From: Streptomyces vinaceus
GTDB taxonomy: Bacteria; Actinomycetota; Actinomycetes; Streptomycetales; Streptomycetaceae
NCBI RefSeq assembly: GCF_008704935.1
Contig: NZ_CP023692.1
Span: 7,479,501 to 7,543,500, forward strand
Length of the DNA stretch: 64,000 bases
Direction of reading: 5' to 3'
In this document: positions 8,346 through 17,706 of the stretch, one piece after another
Layout: each line of letters starts with the position of its first letter
Position numbering within the stretch: position 1 is the first letter of the stretch
Made by a program: the position numbers and the translations under genes
Notes under the pieces: generated by a model
Databases searched by the model: none
Told to the model about the DNA's origin: nothing
Seen by the model: only the letters and a program-made list of their open reading frames with translations

Positions 8346-9712
8346 CTGATCTGCGCCCCGCTTCAGGCGGTTGTCAGTCCTGAGCTTCACCCGATCCCGG
8401 ATCGACCGTGTCAGCGGCTGATGACACGACCGAGGGCTGCTGATCACGGGATATGACGCAGACGCGTTGGTGGCGGGCGAGCCACTGCTTGCCCGCCCGG
8501 GCTGCTGGTCGAACCACCTTCTGGCGATGTGTGGCGACGGGGGGTGCCCCTGTGCCTTTGGTCAAGGTGGATGGGTGCTGGTTCGGGCGTCTGGAACGAT
8601 GTGCCTGTGCATGCTGAAGATCGTTCCTTCCGTCCGCGGCGGGTGTGGCGGGCGCGTGTGCGGGAGCGGGGGAGTTCGAGAGCGCAGTCGCGTTCTCCCT
8701 GGCCGACGACGGGTTGGTCCGCCGGGTGATTGTTGGGCGCGCTGCCAGAAGGACGGCGCGTTGTGGGTCCATGCCGACTGGAAGCTCGACTACGGCCCCA
8801 CGGACCGCCTCCTGACCATGGTCTAGGTCTGCGGAGCGACGACCCGAACAGACTGTGGTTCGTAGGAGGTGCCGTCGTGGAGCATCGCGAAGGGGACATC
8901 GGCTCGCCGTCCGGCGAGACAGAGCAGGGCCGGAGTGGGGTGCTTCCCTTGCGCGCCTCCTATTCGAGGTAGGTCCGCGAGGCCGGGTCGCCCGAGCTGC
9001 GGGGCGCCGGGGCGAGGCCGGCGTAGGCAGCGCGGCGGCCTGCGGTCGGGAAGGTGCCGCCGTCACCGACCTCGATCAGGTGTCGGCGTACAAGTGAACG
9101 TGCACCACCGCACACGGATGAGAGTGCACCGTTCTCGATGCTGCGGGGTCGCCATCGCGCGTGAAGGAGACCGGACTGCACCGGCGCACGGTTGCCCAGT
9201 GGTGTGGGCGTTGGTGCCGTCCGGGGCGGCCGCCGGGGCGCCCGTCCTCCCCGAGCCGGGAGGCTGCACGCCATGCTGACGGTGGCCCGCAGTTCGGCGC
9301 GGGCGGCGCTCAGCAGCCCGGCAGGGCTGATGTGCTCGTCCGCGCCGTGGAAGAGGTCGGTCAGCACGTCGGCGACGATGCCGGCCCTCCAGCACCGGGC
9401 GCCGGCGTCACCTCACGCTGGTCGTAGTAGCTCCACCACAGGCCCCCGGTCAGGGTGCAGCCCGGAGCGACTCCGGCGCCTGGAGCACATCGGCGTTCAG
9501 CATCTCCAACCTCGTACGGCAGCCGCCGGAGGGGTGGTTCGCGCCGGTGCTCCAGTGTCGGAAGCTGGTCTGCAGATACAGCAGACACCCGGTCCGCTCC
9601 TCGGTGGCGAGCGGCCGCGTCCGGACCCGCGTCGCCCAGGCACCCACGCGGCTTCACCCAGGGCAGAAGGCCGCTCCCTTCCCCCCGCGCCCCGGATCCT
9701 TAGGGTGAGGGG
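8346..9712. other. Decayed region with transposase and gene relics
   Basis: No intact gene in 1.37 kb. Readable scraps: on the plus strand near 8670-8730 a frame gives ESAVAFSLADDGLVRRVIV and another ends ADWKLDYGPTDRLLTMV at 8826; on the minus strand near 9270-9370 one gives VLTDLFHGADEHISPAG and near 9480-9590 one gives FRHWSTGANHPSGGCRTR. They lie in different frames, as expected of pseudogenes. An IS110-type fragment is listed separately. Confidence 0.5.
8545..8995 (-). mobile_element. IS110-family remnant, copy 1
   Basis: The minus strand at about 8865-8990 matches the C-terminal end of an IS110-type transposase also found at 55.88-56.05 kb; both share blocks such as GTGGAGCATCGCGAAG and GAGACAGAGCAGGGC (one or two mismatches) and the motif CTTTGGTCAAGGTGG about 300 bases away (8558-8572 and 55687-55701). 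No catalytic domain remains. Confidence 0.5.
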
Positions 9713-10153
9713 ATGAGCACTCATGCGCCGAACGAGTCCCGCGTCATCTCCCTGCGCCCGCAGGCCCCATCGCCTGGTTCCGGCGGAGCGGCCGGCGCCC
9801 CGCGGCGACCCGTGGGGGGTCCACAGCGACGCGCGCCGAGGGAGCCTCTGTGGCGTGACCTCGTCGGCGACGTGCTGCGGCGCGAGCGGCTCGCCCAGGA
9901 GCGCACGCTGAAGGACGTCTCGGAGGCGGCCCGGATCTCGATGCCGTATCTGTCCGAGGTGGAGCGCGGACGCAAGGAGGCATCCTCCGAGGTGCTCGCG
10001 GCCGCCGCCCAGGCCCTCGGCCTCGGCCTCGCCGACCTTCTCCTACTCGCCGGTGACGAGCTGGCCCGGCACGCCCGGAGCCGGGTGGTCCGGTCCCGCA
10101 CGTCACCCACGTCACCCACGGCGCAGTACGACGGCTTCTGCCTCGCCGCCTGA
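9713..10153 (+). CDS. popR: PopR-like XRE-family regulator of clpP3-clpP4
   Basis: 146 residues, ATG at 9713 after GGGTGAGGGG. A Pro/Arg-rich N-terminal tail is followed by an XRE helix-turn-helix at about residues 58-105 (LKDVSEAARISMPYLSEVER). The C-terminus is FCLAA; in the known Streptomyces PopR the two terminal alanines mark it for ClpP-dependent turnover. It converges on two clpP genes, and a palindrome of the PopR-box type (11553-11567) lies upstream of that operon. Known role: activator of the clpP3-clpP4 operon when ClpP1/P2 activity falls. Assignment rests on context, C-terminus and the box. Confidence 0.8.
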   Translation: MSTHAPNESRVISLRPQAPSPGSGGAAGAPRRPVGGPQRRAPREPLWRDLVGDVLRRERLAQERTLKDVSEAARISMPYLSEVERGRKEASSEVLAAAAQALGLGLADLLLLAGDELARHARSRVVRSRTSPTSPTAQYDGFCLAA

Positions 10154-10166
10154 CCGGGCTGGGCCA

Positions 10167-10206
10167 CGGTCGGTACGACAGGGCGCGCGCCCCGTCGTAC
10201 CGACCG
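10167..10206. terminator. Bidirectional hairpin between popR and clpP4
   Basis: CGGTCGGTACGAC (10167-10179) pairs with GTCGTACCGACCG (10194-10206) around a GC-rich core. It lies 14 bases past the popR stop and 33 bases past the end of clpP4 on the other strand, so it can end both converging transcripts. Confidence 0.75.
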
Positions 10207-10238
10207 GCTCGCCGACCCTCGGCCTCGGCCGCGCGGGC

Positions 10239-10841
10239 TCAGACGAACGCGAACCGTCGGCTCAGTACCTCGTCAGCGAGCCCGTAGGCCACGGCCTCCT
10301 CGGCGGTGAACACCTTCTCCCGGTCCATGTCCGCGCGCAGCGTCGCCACGTCGTGGTGTGTGTGCCGGGACAGGACCTCCTCCACCTGTGAGCGGATGCG
10401 GACCATCTCCTTGGCCGCGAGGCTGAGGTCGGAGACCGTCCCCTGCCGGCCGCCGCTGGCCGGCTGGCCGAGCAGCACCCGCGCGTGCCGGAGCACGAAC
10501 CGTCGCCCGGGATCTCCGCCCGCCAGCAGCACTGCCGCCGTCGACGCCGCCTGACCGACGCAGAAGGTGGAGATCGGCGCCTGCACGAACGTCATCGTGT
10601 CGTAGATCGCCATCAGCGAAGTGAACGATCCGCCGGGCGAGTTGAGATAGATCGAGATCTCCTGCTCCGGGCTCGCCGACTCCAGGTGAAGGAGCTGCGC
10701 GATGACCACGTTGGCGACCTGGTCGTCGATCTCGGTGCCGAGGAAGATGATCCGCTCGTTCAGCAGCCGGCTGAATACGTCGTAGGACCGTTCGCCCTGC
10801 GCGGTCCGCTCGATCACGTAGGGAACCGTGTACGACCCCAT
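10239..10841 (-). CDS. clpP4: ClpP-family protease subunit, catalytic His replaced
   Basis: 200 residues. Clear ClpP fold: YLNSPGGSFTSLMAIYDTM and the nucleophile Ser100 in CVGQAASTAA. At the usual MxHQP motif it reads RVLLGQP, so the catalytic His is Gly125. On its own this subunit should not hydrolyse peptides by the normal triad. It follows clpP3 with one base between stop and start, so the two are translated together and presumably assemble into one mixed ring complex in the cytoplasm. It may supply hydrophobic pockets or structure rather than catalysis; that role is inferred. Confidence 0.88.
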   Translation of the reverse strand: MGSYTVPYVIERTAQGERSYDVFSRLLNERIIFLGTEIDDQVANVVIAQLLHLESASPEQEISIYLNSPGGSFTSLMAIYDTMTFVQAPISTFCVGQAASTAAVLLAGGDPGRRFVLRHARVLLGQPASGGRQGTVSDLSLAAKEMVRIRSQVEEVLSRHTHHDVATLRADMDREKVFTAEEAVAYGLADEVLSRRFAFV

Positions 10842-10842
10842 G

Positions 10843-11481
10843 TCACAGCCCCGTCCGTCGGCGCGGCGTTGCCGGGCGGATGTCGGCGAGCGACTCCACC
10901 ACCCGGTCCACCATCCCGTAATCCCTGGCCTGTTCGGCCGTGAACCAGCGGTCCCGGTCGCCGTCCCGCGCGATCGTCTCCTCGCTCTGCCCGGTGTGCT
11001 GGGCGGTGATCCGCTCGACGGCCTTCTTGGTGAACTGGAGGTTCTCCGCCTGGATCTCGATGTCCGCGGCGGTGCCGCCGATGCCCGCCGAGGGCTGGTG
11101 CATCATGATCCGCGCGTTCGGCAGCGCGAACCGCTTGCCGGGCGACCCCACGGTGAGCAGGAACTGGCCCATGCTGGCGGCGAAACCCATCGCCAGCGTC
11201 GAGACGTCGTTCGGGATGAGCCGCATCGTGTCGTAGATGGCGAGACCCGCGGTGACCGACCCGCCGGGGCTGTTGACGTACAGGCTGATGTCGGAGCGCG
11301 GGTCCTGCGCCGACAGCAACAGCAGCTGCGCGCACACCCGGTTGGCCGACACCTCGTCGACCTGGGTGCCGAGGAGGACGATCCGCTGGTCGAGCAGCCT
11401 TGCCGCGAGGTGGTCGTCGAAGTGGCCGGGCGGTGTGCCGCCCTCCTCCGCGTGGGGCGCGAGCATGGTGAGGGGAGTCAT
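10843..11481 (-). CDS. clpP3: ATP-dependent Clp protease proteolytic subunit
   Basis: 212 residues, ATG at 11481 preceded by GGAG. Complete ClpP: YVNSPGGSVTAGLAIYDTM, Ser103 in GFAASMGQFLL, His128 in MMHQPSAG and Asp in the ARDGDRDRWF segment. First gene of the clpP3-clpP4 pair. In Streptomyces this second clpP operon takes over when clpP1-clpP2 is lost, working with Clp ATPases on protein turnover. A PopR-type palindrome 72 bases upstream supports regulated expression. Confidence 0.92.
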   Translation of the reverse strand: MTPLTMLAPHAEEGGTPPGHFDDHLAARLLDQRIVLLGTQVDEVSANRVCAQLLLLSAQDPRSDISLYVNSPGGSVTAGLAIYDTMRLIPNDVSTLAMGFAASMGQFLLTVGSPGKRFALPNARIMMHQPSAGIGGTAADIEIQAENLQFTKKAVERITAQHTGQSEETIARDGDRDRWFTAEQARDYGMVDRVVESLADIRPATPRRRTGL

Positions 11482-11552
11482 CTCTTCTCCTTGTCGAGGC
11501 GGGATGCCGTCGACTCCACTCTTGACCTCGGGAACCCGCCGGACGCCGTTCC

Positions 11553-11567
11553 TCTGCCCCCGGCAGA
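11553..11567. promoter_or_regulatory. PopR-box candidate
   Basis: TCTGCC-CCC-GGCAGA is a perfect 6+3+6 palindrome, 72 bases upstream of the clpP3 start. It agrees with the published PopR recognition sequence as I recall it, TCTGCC-N3-GGCAGA. Confidence 0.75.
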
Positions 11568-11836
11568 TCCGCCACGGGCGGACACGACGTCACGGCACTC
11601 GTCCCTGGAAGCGGCCGGCGCACCGCAGGACCCGCCCCCTGCCCGCCGTAGGGCCGCCCGGATGGCGCTCAGGAGGCGGTGCGAGGCTTCGGGTGGGGAG
11701 GGGCGGGGGATCAGCCGCCGGTGACGTGCGGTCAGAGCGCTGCCGAGTCCGAAAGGGGGTAGCGCCGAAGTAAGCCCAAAAGTCGGGGGCGCGTGCAGCT
11801 GCGGCGGGTTCTGCGACCGCTGCTAGCCTGCCGTCC

Positions 11837-13087
11837 ATGATCAAGACCGGACTGGCATGCCGAATAGGCCGCATGGCGGGGGACAGTGGGCCGGAGCGCG
11901 TGCTGGTCGCCGCCAGTTTCGTCAACCGGGTCGGCAACGGTCTGTTCAACGCGGCGTCGGCGCTCTATTTCACCTTCGTCGTGGGCCTGCCCGCGGTGCA
12001 GGTCGGCGCCGCGCTCACCCTCGCCGGAGTGATGGGCCTGTGCGCGGGGATACCCGGAGGGCACCTCGCCGACCGGCGCGGGGCCCGCACGATCATGACG
12101 GTGGCCCTCGCGGTCCAGGCACTGTCGATGGCGGCCCTCGTCCTCGTCGAGAGCTGGACCGCGTTCACGATCATCGCGACGATCGACCAGATCGCCGCGG
12201 CGGCCGGTGGGGCGGCCTGGGGCGCGCTGGTGGTCCGGGTCGGGGGTGAACGCCCCGCCCTGTTCCGGGCGAGGTTGCGCACCTTCGTCAACCTGGGCGT
12301 CATCCTCGGAACGGTGGGTGCGGGGGCCGCGCTGGCTGCGGACACCCGTGGCGCCTACGTCATGCTGATCCTCGGCAACGCGGCGAGCTTCGCCCTGTGC
12401 GCGGCGCTCCTGCTCCTCCTGCCCCGCTATCCGGTGCTGCCGGCGCCGCCGCAGCAGCGACGTTGGATCGCCTTCGCGGACCGCCCGTTCCTGACGTTCA
12501 CCGCCCTCTACGGGGCTATGGGACTGCAATATCCGGTGGTCTCCCTGCTCCTGCCGATCTGGATCTCCGAGCACACCGAAGCGCCGCGTTGGACGGTGGC
12601 CGCGCTGTTCGCAGTCAATTCCGCCTTCTGCGTAGTGATGCAGACCAGGATCGGCTCCCGTATCGAGTCCCCGTACGACGGCGGCAGGGCGTTTCGCATC
12701 GCGGGTCTGCTCTTCCTCGTCAGCTGCCCGATGATGGCGCTGGCGGCGTACGCCCCTGTCTGGGCGGCGGCAGGACTGGTCCTGGTGGCGATCTTCGTCC
12801 ATAGCCTGGGAGAGGTCTGGGAGTCCTCGGCGTGCTTCGCCCTGGGCTTCGGCCTTGCCCCTGACCATGCCCAGGGCCAGTACCAAGGTGTCCTCGGCCT
12901 CGGCTTCAACGCGGGCCAGGCTCTTGCCCCCGCGATCCTGACCACGGTGGTGCTCGGCCTCGGCACGACGGGGTGGCTGCTGCTGGCGTTGTTCTTCGCG
13001 GCGCTGGGCGCTGCCGGCCCCTCTCTTGCCCGCTGGGGCATGCGGACCCGGCCGCAGCCGGGCGTTGCCGCGGAAGTGACGGGATGA
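11837..13087 (+). CDS. MFS transporter
   Basis: 416 residues with about 12 hydrophobic segments, typical of the major facilitator superfamily. The loop between helices 2 and 3 carries GGHLADRRGARTIM, matching the MFS signature G-x-x-x-D-R-x-G-R-R. A central cytoplasmic loop follows helix 6 (RYPVLPAPPQQRRW). Likely a proton-coupled exporter in the cell membrane; substrate cannot be told. The ATG at 11837 is chosen because the first segment of hydrophobic sequence begins about 20 residues later. Divergent from clpP3, 355 bases away; that gap holds the PopR box. Confidence 0.85.
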   Translation: MIKTGLACRIGRMAGDSGPERVLVAASFVNRVGNGLFNAASALYFTFVVGLPAVQVGAALTLAGVMGLCAGIPGGHLADRRGARTIMTVALAVQALSMAALVLVESWTAFTIIATIDQIAAAAGGAAWGALVVRVGGERPALFRARLRTFVNLGVILGTVGAGAALAADTRGAYVMLILGNAASFALCAALLLLLPRYPVLPAPPQQRRWIAFADRPFLTFTALYGAMGLQYPVVSLLLPIWISEHTEAPRWTVAALFAVNSAFCVVMQTRIGSRIESPYDGGRAFRIAGLLFLVSCPMMALAAYAPVWAAAGLVLVAIFVHSLGEVWESSACFALGFGLAPDHAQGQYQGVLGLGFNAGQALAPAILTTVVLGLGTTGWLLLALFFAALGAAGPSLARWGMRTRPQPGVAAEVTG

Positions 13088-13317
13088 CCAAGGAGTAGGT
13101 GTGTCAGCCCGCTTGGCCGTAGCCGTCCGCGCCAGTCTCGTTCGTCTCGCGTGGGTGACGGATCAGGGGTGCCAGGGGCCCGTGGTGACCACGGTGACTT
13201 CCTGGTGTCGGGTCCGAATCTGGTGGATGTCGCGGTCGGTGCCGGCGATATTGGGGCACTTGGGCCGGCAGTCGTCGGTGTCGGGGGTGACCCGAGGGTC
13301 GCCCTCGGTGCCGCGGA

Positions 13318-13493
13318 GCTGACAGGCGGCCATCGCGGCGCTGGAGGCGCCGGAGTCCTGCTGGATCAGCGGGAGCGCGGTGGAGACGATGGAGGCGTCG
13401 AGCGCATTCATCAGCTCGGCGATCAGCACGACGACCAAGATGATCGTGCTGATGCGCCGACTGACGGCCGGACGGGGGGTGCGGGGTGAACAT
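13318..13493 (-). pseudogene. 5' fragment of a DHA2-type MFS drug transporter
   Basis: The start (ATG at 13493) has a good ribosome site (AGGGAG). After MFTP the frame must shift by one base in a run of Cs to read RRISTIILVVVLIAELMNALDAS then IVSTALPLIQQDSGAS, the first membrane segment of EmrB/QacA-type (DHA2) transporters, which have the LDxTIVNVALP signature. After about 50 residues similarity stops; the remaining 13 helices are missing. A truncated transporter gene. Confidence 0.65.
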
Positions 13494-14165
13494 GGTGTGC
13501 TCCCTGTTCGCGTGCAGGTAGAGGGACGGGCCTGGGCAGGCCGCTGTCCGCGCGCAGCGCGACAGGGTGAAGCGGCGAGGGGTGCCACTGGCCCCGGCCG
13601 CGAGAGGGCCCCGTCATCGAGGCATGCGTCAGCGGTCCGCGGTTGGCGGACGGCTGGAATGGAGCCCCAAGGCGAGCGGCTACGGGGCCTGGCGGATCGG
13701 AGTCACCTCGGTAGGAAGTGGTCCACAACCCGAAAAGGGCAGAGTGGGCCTCGGGGTCCGCGCAATGGGCTTTGGTCCTCCACGAAGGCCAGCCCAGGGT
13801 GTTCCTGCGCGTCGGCGTGGAAAGAGATGGCGGTGCGCTGAGCACGGTGTGTACCGTGGTGGACGGTCCTGTTGTCACCGATTGAGGTGGATCTTGCGCA
13901 TCTGAGGTACGTGCCCCTGTTGCCAGCGCGGCGTCCGCCCGTGCTGCCCTGCCGCGGTCGGCTGTGCCGACGGTGGTGGTCGTGCACTCCTCTGCGCAGG
14001 TGCGCAGGTTTCCGGACCCTCCCCTTGAGCCGGGTGAGTCCGCCCAGGTCCCGAATCTCACTGTTCGGACGCGGTGCACTTCCGCCTGTCGTTGCGATGC
14101 CGAGCGCGTACCTCCCTCGCACATTTGTCACCACAGGTGACCGACCCCTTTCGGTAGGCGACCGC
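13494..14165. other. Leader region upstream of the ABC-F gene
   Basis: No gene with recognisable features. The stretch upstream of 14166 is long for a promoter and several short open frames exist; some ABC-F resistance genes are controlled by leader peptides and attenuation, but no convincing leader peptide or terminator/antiterminator pair could be defined by eye. Confidence 0.35.
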
Positions 14166-15809
14166 ATGACCGCAACCCTGACTGCCAAGAATCTCGCCGC
14201 AGGTCACGGCGACCTTCCCCTGTTCACCGGCCTCGACCTCGTCGTGCCACCGGGCGAGGTGATCGGCCTCGTCGGAACGAACGGGGCGGGCAAGTCCACC
14301 CTGCTCCGCCTCCTGGCAGGGTTCGACCGCCCCGAACAGGGCCGGGTCCACCTCGCTCCGGCGGGGGCGAGCGTCGGATACCTGCCCCAGGAGGCGGACC
14401 GGCGCCCGGGCGAGAGCGTCTACGCCTTCCTCGCCCGCCGCACCGGTGTCGCAGCGGCCCAGTGCGCCCTGGACACCGCCTCCCATGCGCTGGCCGACGG
14501 CGCCACAGGGGCCGAAGAGGCCTACGACACGAGCCTGCAACGCTGGCTCGGCCTGGGCGGGGCCGACCTGGAGGAGCGCGCCGAGCACGTCACCGCCACA
14601 CTCGGCCTGGGCGTCGGGCTGGAGCAGGCCATGACGTCGCTGTCGGGCGGGCAGACCGCCCGTGCGCAGCTGGCCTCGCTGCTGCTGTCGCGCTTCGACA
14701 TCTTCCTGCTGGACGAGCCCACCAGCGACCTCGACCTTGCCGGTCTGGAACAGCTGGAGCAGTTCGTGGGCGGGCTGCGCGCGGGCGCGGTCGTAGTCAG
14801 CCATGACCGCGAGTTCCTCGCCCGCGCCGTCACTCAGGTCCTCGAACTCGACCGTGCCCAGCAGCAGGTGCGCCACTTCGGCGGCGGCTACGCCGCCTAC
14901 CTGGAGGAAGCCGAGAGCGCCCGCCAGCAGGCCCGTGCGCAGTACGAGGAGTACGCCGACCGCAAGGCCGCCCTGCAGGAGCGGGCGAACATGCACCGCT
15001 CCTGGGCTGAGAAGGGGGTTCGTACCGCGCAGCGCCGCAGCCGGGACAACAACAAGTTCGCCCGCAGCGCCCGGATGGAGAACAGCGAGAACCTGGCCGC
15101 CCGGGCCAAGCAGGCCGAACGGCTCATCGAGCGCCTGGAGAAAGTGGAAGAGCCGCGCAAGGAGTGGCGGCTGCGCATGCAGATCGCCGCCGCGCCTCGT
15201 TCCGGCGCCATCGTCGCCACGCTGGGCGAGGCCACCGTCCGGCGCGGCGAGTTCACCCTGGGACCTGTGACCTTGCAGATCGACTGGGCGGGCCGTGTCG
15301 CGATCACGGGGGCGAACGGCACCGGGAAGTCGACATTGCTGGGCGCCCTCCTGGGCCGTGTCCCGCTCGCCGCCGGCGGCCAAGCGCTCGGCTCAGGGGT
15401 GGTGATCGGCGAGATCGACCAGGCCCGGGCCCTGTTCCATGGAGCCGAAACCCTCCAGGACGCTTTCCGAACCGCTGTCCCGCAGACGGAACCTGCCGAA
15501 GTTCGCACCCTGCTGGCTAAATTCGGCTTGGGTGCCGAACACGTCCTGCGCCCCGTGGACACCCTGTCCCCCGGGGAAAGGACCCGGGCCGCACTCGCAC
15601 TGTTGCAGGGCCGCGGGGTGAACCTGCTGGTGCTGGACGAGCCGACCAACCACCTCGACCTGCCGGCCATCGAACAACTCGAATCCGCCCTGGACTCCCA
15701 CACCGGCACTCTGCTGCTGGTCTCCCATGACCGCCGACTGCTGGAATCGGTACGGATCACCCGACGCCTGCACCTGCACGACGGGACCCTCACCGAAACC
15801 ACCGCATGA
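14166..15809 (+). CDS. ABC-F family ATPase (ribosome-protection type)
   Basis: 547 residues, two ABC domains and no membrane segments. Domain 1: Walker A GTNGAGKST (about 38), signature LSGGQTARAQLASLL, Walker B FLLDEPTSDLD. A charged helical linker of about 80 residues (LQERANMHRSWAEKGVRTAQ) lies between. Domain 2: Walker A TGANGTGKST, signature LSPGERTRAALALL, Walker B LVLDEPTNHLD. This is the ABC-F plan; members bind the ribosomal E site and several dislodge antibiotics such as macrolides, lincosamides or pleuromutilins. Resistance is plausible, not shown. The ATG at 14166 follows GGTAGG; an in-frame ATG at 14098 is less likely. Confidence 0.88.
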   Translation: MTATLTAKNLAAGHGDLPLFTGLDLVVPPGEVIGLVGTNGAGKSTLLRLLAGFDRPEQGRVHLAPAGASVGYLPQEADRRPGESVYAFLARRTGVAAAQCALDTASHALADGATGAEEAYDTSLQRWLGLGGADLEERAEHVTATLGLGVGLEQAMTSLSGGQTARAQLASLLLSRFDIFLLDEPTSDLDLAGLEQLEQFVGGLRAGAVVVSHDREFLARAVTQVLELDRAQQQVRHFGGGYAAYLEEAESARQQARAQYEEYADRKAALQERANMHRSWAEKGVRTAQRRSRDNNKFARSARMENSENLAARAKQAERLIERLEKVEEPRKEWRLRMQIAAAPRSGAIVATLGEATVRRGEFTLGPVTLQIDWAGRVAITGANGTGKSTLLGALLGRVPLAAGGQALGSGVVIGEIDQARALFHGAETLQDAFRTAVPQTEPAEVRTLLAKFGLGAEHVLRPVDTLSPGERTRAALALLQGRGVNLLVLDEPTNHLDLPAIEQLESALDSHTGTLLLVSHDRRLLESVRITRRLHLHDGTLTETTA

Positions 15810-15816
15810 TCCGCAC

Positions 15817-16565
15817 GGTGCACGCTACGCCTGCCCCGGCCTACTCTGCGGCACTTTGGGTACCGCAACTACTCGCACCCAGGACCGGCTTGAGGTGTCC
15901 GTGGAGGAGGAGGGTGCGGCCTCGGTACCGGCGGCTGCGGCTGAACCACCTGGCGCCTTTCTCGTGCCGGACGAGCCGGTTCGCCGCGAGGCCGGGCAGG
16001 GTGCCGCGTACGCGGCCGGGTGTTTAGGTGGTCAGGGGTCGGCTGGGGGTCCGCCAGGAGTCGGCGAGGACCCAGTGGGCGATACGGTGTCGCCGCTGCG
16101 GTCGGGCGAGCTGTAGGGGTTGCTGACGCGGCCTGCGACCTTCGCGAGGAGGCGGGCCTGCTCGGCGTCGGTGCCGTCGGCCAGCCGACGCCAGCAGGGA
16201 GAGGCGGTCCACGGTGGGCGAATAGCCGCGGGGTGCTGTAGTCGACGTAGTCCTGCTTGTCTTGGTCGAAGGGATCAGGATGGGGAGGCAGTCGTCCCAG
16301 ATGTCCCAGGAAACGAAGGGCGACGGGCGTCGTCCACGGACCAGATGTGCGCGCGACCATGAGGCCGGTCAGCACCGCGTCGTAGGCGGCGGCCCAGCCG
16401 TAGCGCCGCGGCAGGAGCAGGTGGCGCCGGTGTGCGTCGATGACGTCCGAGATCCGGGCGAGATCGACGGCGCGGCGCCCGGCTGGGGCGATGATCCGCT
16501 CGATGACGTCGACGAGCAGCTCGGCCATCCGCGGCTCGGTGCCGGCGAACTCGCAGGCGGCACAG
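15817..16565 (-). pseudogene. Frameshifted gene remnants, family not recognised
   Basis: Reading leftward from about 16565, one frame encodes CEFAGTEPRMAELLVDVIER, followed by a helical segment rich in Arg and Leu with RRYGWAAAYDAVLTGLMV. Near 16215 coding sense moves to another frame (ADGTDAEQARLLAKVAGRVS, ending about 16030). A third frame at 15820-16000 reads LAANRLVRHEKGARWFSRS and RRYRGRTLLLHGHLKPVL. These are pieces of at least one gene, perhaps two. I do not recognise the family. Confidence 0.45.
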
Positions 16566-16825
16566 ATGTCACCGCCGGGACGGCCCCGAGGTTCGACTTA
16601 TCCGCCGTGCGGCCGGCACCTCCTGCGCCCCGGGCGCGGATCGCCGTTGGCCCTGGCCGGCGGCGCACCGCCGGCCAGGGCCTCGTCCGGGCCGGTCATG
16701 CCCTGGCTGGCAGGCCGTCGGGCCTGAGGAAGAACCGGTGGGTCCAGGCGTTGAAGTTCGGGCTGTCGCAGTCCCCGGGCCTGAACCCCGGCCCGCCCCT
16801 GCATGTCCTGGCCCGTGTCGCACGA
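16566..16825. other. Intergenic, nothing recognised
   Basis: No gene, hairpin or repeat could be supported between the remnant and the TipAS-domain gene. Confidence 0.3.
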
Positions 16826-17248
16826 CTACGCCGAAGTCTCGGCCCCTGCCCTGGGGGCGAACCCGTTCCCCTGCTCCGCGAACACCTTGATCGCGGCGCC
16901 CAGGAACTCCACCATCCCGGGGTGGTAGGAATCGTGGAACGCCCTCATGGCCTCGTCCTCGGCGTAGAAGAGCGACATGCCGACGTAAGCCTCCCTGGAG
17001 GGGAGGTAGAACCGGCTGACGATGTCGAAATGCCTGCGGACGAGCTCCTGGATCTGCTGGTCTCCGGGCAGGGAGCCGCCGGCCAGGAAAGCCGTGATCT
17101 CCCGGTACAGGACGTCCCAGTCCCGGTGGACCTGCTCCCTGTCCACATGTTCCCAGTCGTTGGTCGCGGCAAGGCTCTTCGCCTGCTCCTCGGCCAGCGA
17201 CTGGCGACACTCGTCCTCGTAACTGTTTCCCACGGCACCGGTTCCCAT
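16826..17248 (-). CDS. Stand-alone TipAS-domain protein 1
   Basis: 140 residues from the ATG at 17248, with GAGAGG upstream. The sequence follows the TipAS antibiotic-recognition domain: WDVLYREITAFLAGG, then IQELVRRHFDIVSRFY, EAYVGMSLFYAEDEAMRAFH and the terminal YHPGMVEFLGAAIKVFAEQ. In TipA this helical domain traps thiopeptides such as thiostrepton. No MerR DNA-binding part is present, so it resembles the short TipAS form: a drug-binding or sequestering protein rather than a regulator. Ligand not known. Confidence 0.75.
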   Translation of the reverse strand: MGTGAVGNSYEDECRQSLAEEQAKSLAATNDWEHVDREQVHRDWDVLYREITAFLAGGSLPGDQQIQELVRRHFDIVSRFYLPSREAYVGMSLFYAEDEAMRAFHDSYHPGMVEFLGAAIKVFAEQGNGFAPRAGAETSA

Positions 17249-17469
17249 CGTTTCGTCACCTCTCCGGTGGATCCAAAGAGGCCGCCGACATATAGACATC
17301 GACGGGCTGCCGATGATCAACTGCCGGTCCACGCCGAACGGTGACACACAGCCACCGGCTCGGCAAACCATTTCTCGGACCCTTCGGCGCTCCTGGTACC
17401 TGGAGGCGGCTTTCACGCCCGACGCTCACCTCGGAACGGTGTCACGACGATCCGACAACGCCCGTCGTC
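17249..17469. other. Upstream region of TipAS gene 1
   Basis: Contains the ribosome site of the TipAS gene. Further upstream coding sense is lost; no operator was defined. Confidence 0.3.
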
Positions 17470-17706
17470 GTGACAAGAATCGAGGAGATCACCGCCTTGC
17501 GCCTCCCCGGCGGTCGACTTGTCGTCGACGCGCCGTGGCACGACCACGAACCCGGGGAATACAAGCGAGGGCTGCCGACGAGGACGGCGGGCCGGTACGA
17601 GTTCTTCGGCGAGCGCTTCGACGGCGTTGAGTGTGCCGGGACGCGCCTGTGCATCAGCAGCGATCCTGGATCTGGGAGATGGGACCCGCAGCCACAGCAC
17701 CAGTGA
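17470..17706 (+). pseudogene. 5' fragment of an unidentified gene
   Basis: A GTG at 17470 opens a frame reading VTRIEEITALRLPGGRLVVD, then WHDHEPGEYKRGLP. It looks like genuine coding sequence to about 17650, where an IS5-type remnant begins on the other strand. Family not recognised. Truncated by the transposon remnant. Confidence 0.4.

Noticed and set aside
11732..12886. 384-codon open frame opposite the MFS transporter
   Set aside because: Composition is Gly/Arg/Asp/Glu-rich with no domain, typical of the shadow of a high-GC gene; the plus-strand MFS protein has clear membrane segments.
13872..14165. Extended in-frame start of the ABC-F protein
   Set aside because: The extra residues are Arg/Pro/Cys-rich and unlike ABC-F N-termini; 14166 gives the usual start of the first ABC domain.
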